Origin: an uncultured beta proteobacterium
GTDB lineage: Bacteria; Pseudomonadota; Gammaproteobacteria; Burkholderiales; SG8-39
Reading direction: 5' to 3'
DNA length: 14,616 bases
NCBI GenBank assembly: GCA_902826155.1
Contig: CADEDU010000066.1
Location: 16,736-31,351, forward strand
Part shown: positions 13,246-14,616 of the stretch, piece by piece
How positions within the stretch are numbered: the first letter of the stretch is position 1
How the letters are laid out: every line of letters begins with the position of its first letter
The notes under the pieces: model-generated
What the model was told of the DNA's origin: nothing
Databases searched by the model: none
What the model saw: the letters and a program-made list of their open reading frames with translations, nothing else
Made by a program: the position numbers and the translations under genes

Positions 13246-14023
13246 GGGGTTTTCGCGTCGCGATCTTGCGGCTCGGGCCTCTCACGTTGCGGGCCGGCGT
13301 CATCAGATAGTGCTTGCGTTGCGGCTGCGGCAGATGCTCGATGGCATAGCGGAGCATGGTGCGCGGCATACGCGCGTGGTGAGCGTCGAGAAAACCGAGC
13401 AGTAGCGTCCGATCGCAGCGCTTGCCGACTTCACGCAGCATCCAGCCGACTGCTTTGTGGATCAGATCGTGCTCGTCCCCGAGCAGGGCGCGCGCCAGGC
13501 GCAGCGTCTCATCGGGCGCGCCTCGCTTGATGAAGTGGAACGTCGCGATGATCGCGATGCGTCGCTCCCACAATGATTTCGAACGGGTCATCCGACGCAG
13601 TGGGCGACGATCGCGATCCCAATGCCAAGCGCCGACAATGTGTTCGGCGGTGGCGTCGACGAGATCCCAGTTGTTGATGTAGCGCGTGCTCGCCAGGTAA
13701 GCGCGGTAGATCCGCTCGCGCTCCGCGTCTCGTGCGCGCCGGAAACGCTCGACCAGCGCAAGCAGTGCGAGCATGCGCTCCTCGTGCCATTTCGATCGCA
13801 GGAATCGCGCGAGCGTGTCGATCGTCAGCGTGGCGCCTGGTCCGGCGAGCTGGCGAATCGCGGGCACTTTCACGCCCAGGAACTGATCACCCTCGCCGTA
13901 TTGCCCCGGACCGGTCTTGAAGAAGCGCCGATAGTTCAGCGCTCGTCGCGGATCGGCGCTCGCGCGCAGCGCGCGGCGCAACGCCTTCTCGCTGGTTGCC
14001 GGGATCGGAGAAGCGCGAGCCAT
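13184..14023 (-). CDS. AlkD-like DNA alkylation repair protein (HEAT-repeat glycosylase)
   Basis: A 279-residue protein of the AlkC/AlkD superfamily, all-helical HEAT-like glycosylases that remove alkylated bases such as 3- and 7-methylpurines. Diagnostic features are NWDLVD (118-123) with W119 and D123 matching the catalytic Trp/Asp of Bacillus cereus AlkD, SLWERRIAIIATFHFI (150-165), and HKAVGWMLREVGK (189-201). The fold ends near residue 240. After it comes a strongly basic, Pro/Ser/Thr/Arg/Lys-rich tail of about 40 residues, of which roughly the last 20 are encoded antisense to the end of the GGT-family gene. The tail may add DNA affinity or come from loss of an earlier stop codon. ATG start six bases after the stop of the flavin-reductase-like gene, with a poor ribosome site, so it is likely co-transcribed and coupled. 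Confidence 0.9.
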   Translation of the reverse strand: MARASPIPATSEKALRRALRASADPRRALNYRRFFKTGPGQYGEGDQFLGVKVPAIRQLAGPGATLTIDTLARFLRSKWHEERMLALLALVERFRRARDAERERIYRAYLASTRYINNWDLVDATAEHIVGAWHWDRDRRPLRRMTRSKSLWERRIAIIATFHFIKRGAPDETLRLARALLGDEHDLIHKAVGWMLREVGKRCDRTLLLGFLDAHHARMPRTMLRYAIEHLPQPQRKHYLMTPARNVRGPSRKIATRKPPTTPSRKPRAADQRRRAAIR

Positions 14024-14029
14024 ACGGGC

Positions 14030-14616
14030 TCAGCGATTCGGCCCGTCCTTGCGCAGATGGGTCTCGATCTCGCGGATCCGCACGTAGTTCGCCCGGCCGA
14101 GACGGCCCACCGGACGAGTGCCGATGTCTTCCATCGGATCGATGCGATGACGCTCCTGGCCCTTGGTGCCCTGGTACACCGATTTGTCGATGTGCACGTG
14201 CACCACATCGCCCATGATCCACGAGTTCGCCCCGAGCTCGAGAACGTCGTGGAGCGTGCATTCATAGGCGACCGGCGCACCCAGCACGCGCGGCGCCTTC
14301 ACCTTCACGCACGGTGCTTCGGCCAGCCCGGTAGCGGCAAACTCGCTGGTGCCGGGCGGGTAGTCCGTTGAGCTTTCCATCATCTGCGTCATCAGACGCT
14401 CGGGCACGATGTTGATGACGAATTCGCGCGTGTTGCGAATGTTGGTGTAGGTGTCTTTCGGCACGCGCACTGCCACGCCGTGATCGTCGCCGCGCGGGCC
14501 GCACGAGAAGCCGAGCACTGGCGGCGAAGGGCAGCACACGTTGAAGAAGCTGAACGGCGCGAGGTTGGCGTTACCGTCGGTGTCGACGGTCGAGACCCAC
14601 GCGATCGGTCGCGGCA
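14030..14616 (-). CDS. Flavin-reductase-domain protein (FMN-binding split barrel), N-terminus outside the window
   Basis: The last 194 codons of a flavin reductase-like domain protein; the 5' end lies beyond the right edge, with probably only 10-20 residues missing. The visible start, PRPIAWVSTVDTDGNANLAPFSFFN in pieces (PRPIAWVSTVD, then NLAPFSFF), is the FMN-binding signature. It is followed by KDTYTNIRNTREFVINIV, and in the second half by APRVLGAPVAYECTLHDV and IMGDVVHVHID. Such proteins bind FMN and reduce it with NAD(P)H, or serve as partners of monooxygenases. An internal GTG at 14539 is not the start because the motif continues upstream. It reads into the AlkD-like gene after a six-base gap, an apparent two-gene unit. 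No monooxygenase is visible in the window to name a partner. Confidence 0.93.
   Translation of the reverse strand, partial: PRPIAWVSTVDTDGNANLAPFSFFNVCCPSPPVLGFSCGPRGDDHGVAVRVPKDTYTNIRNTREFVINIVPERLMTQMMESSTDYPPGTSEFAATGLAEAPCVKVKAPRVLGAPVAYECTLHDVLELGANSWIMGDVVHVHIDKSVYQGTKGQERHRIDPMEDIGTRPVGRLGRANYVRIREIETHLRKDGPNR

Overview
The window is GC-rich and densely coding, with mostly non-overlapping genes on both strands. A Bug/TctC-family periplasmic binding protein, a cytosolic-type PepN aminopeptidase, a small FKBP, a Spy/CpxP-like protein, a bacteriohemerythrin and a pxpB-pxpC-pxpA operon together suggest a betaproteobacterium, probably Burkholderiales. That is inference from gene content; there is no rRNA or other decisive marker. 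I see no tRNA, rRNA, CRISPR array, insertion sequence or phage gene.

Layout. (1) 1-3758, minus strand: a four-gene run read right to left. It holds a GMC flavin oxidoreductase, a metallo-beta-lactamase-fold hydrolase overlapping it by one base, a secreted M74/MepA-like metallopeptidase two bases further on, and after 94 bp a Bug-type solute-binding protein cut by the window edge. (2) 3759-4221: a 463-bp divergent intergenic region with a possible GMC operator and a striking perfect 14-bp hairpin. (3) 4222-6765, plus strand: pxpB, pxpC and pxpA, encoding the ATP-dependent 5-oxoprolinase complex. The pxpC-pxpA junction overlaps, and a nine-codon mini-ORF bridges pxpB and pxpC. (4) 6785-7815, minus strand: an FKBP prolyl isomerase followed by a Spy/CpxP-like periplasmic protein. 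(5) 8047-8574, plus strand: a bacteriohemerythrin with a His/Cys-rich tail. (6) 8592-11240, minus strand: pepN. (7) 11491-13245, plus strand: a gamma-glutamyltransferase-family Ntn-hydrolase with an altered substrate pocket. (8) 13184-14616, minus strand: a flavin-reductase-domain protein (N-terminus outside the window) followed by an AlkD-like DNA glycosylase whose 3' end overlaps the end of the GGT-family gene by 62 bp.

How they fit. PxpABC turns 5-oxoproline into glutamate. A GGT-family enzyme and PepN are the kinds of enzyme that act in gamma-glutamyl and peptide turnover, so the right half is compatible with peptide/glutathione-type amino-acid salvage, though the three are not one operon. 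The left cluster looks catabolic: oxidation of an alcohol by the GMC enzyme, then hydrolysis of an ester or lactone by the MBL enzyme, with a binding protein for an organic acid nearby. I did not find an unmistakably new system. The most unusual items are the pxpB-pxpC mini-ORF relay, the 14-bp hairpin upstream of pxpB, the divergent GGT-family enzyme with its repeat-rich promoter region, the GGT/AlkD antisense overlap and the hemerythrin tail.
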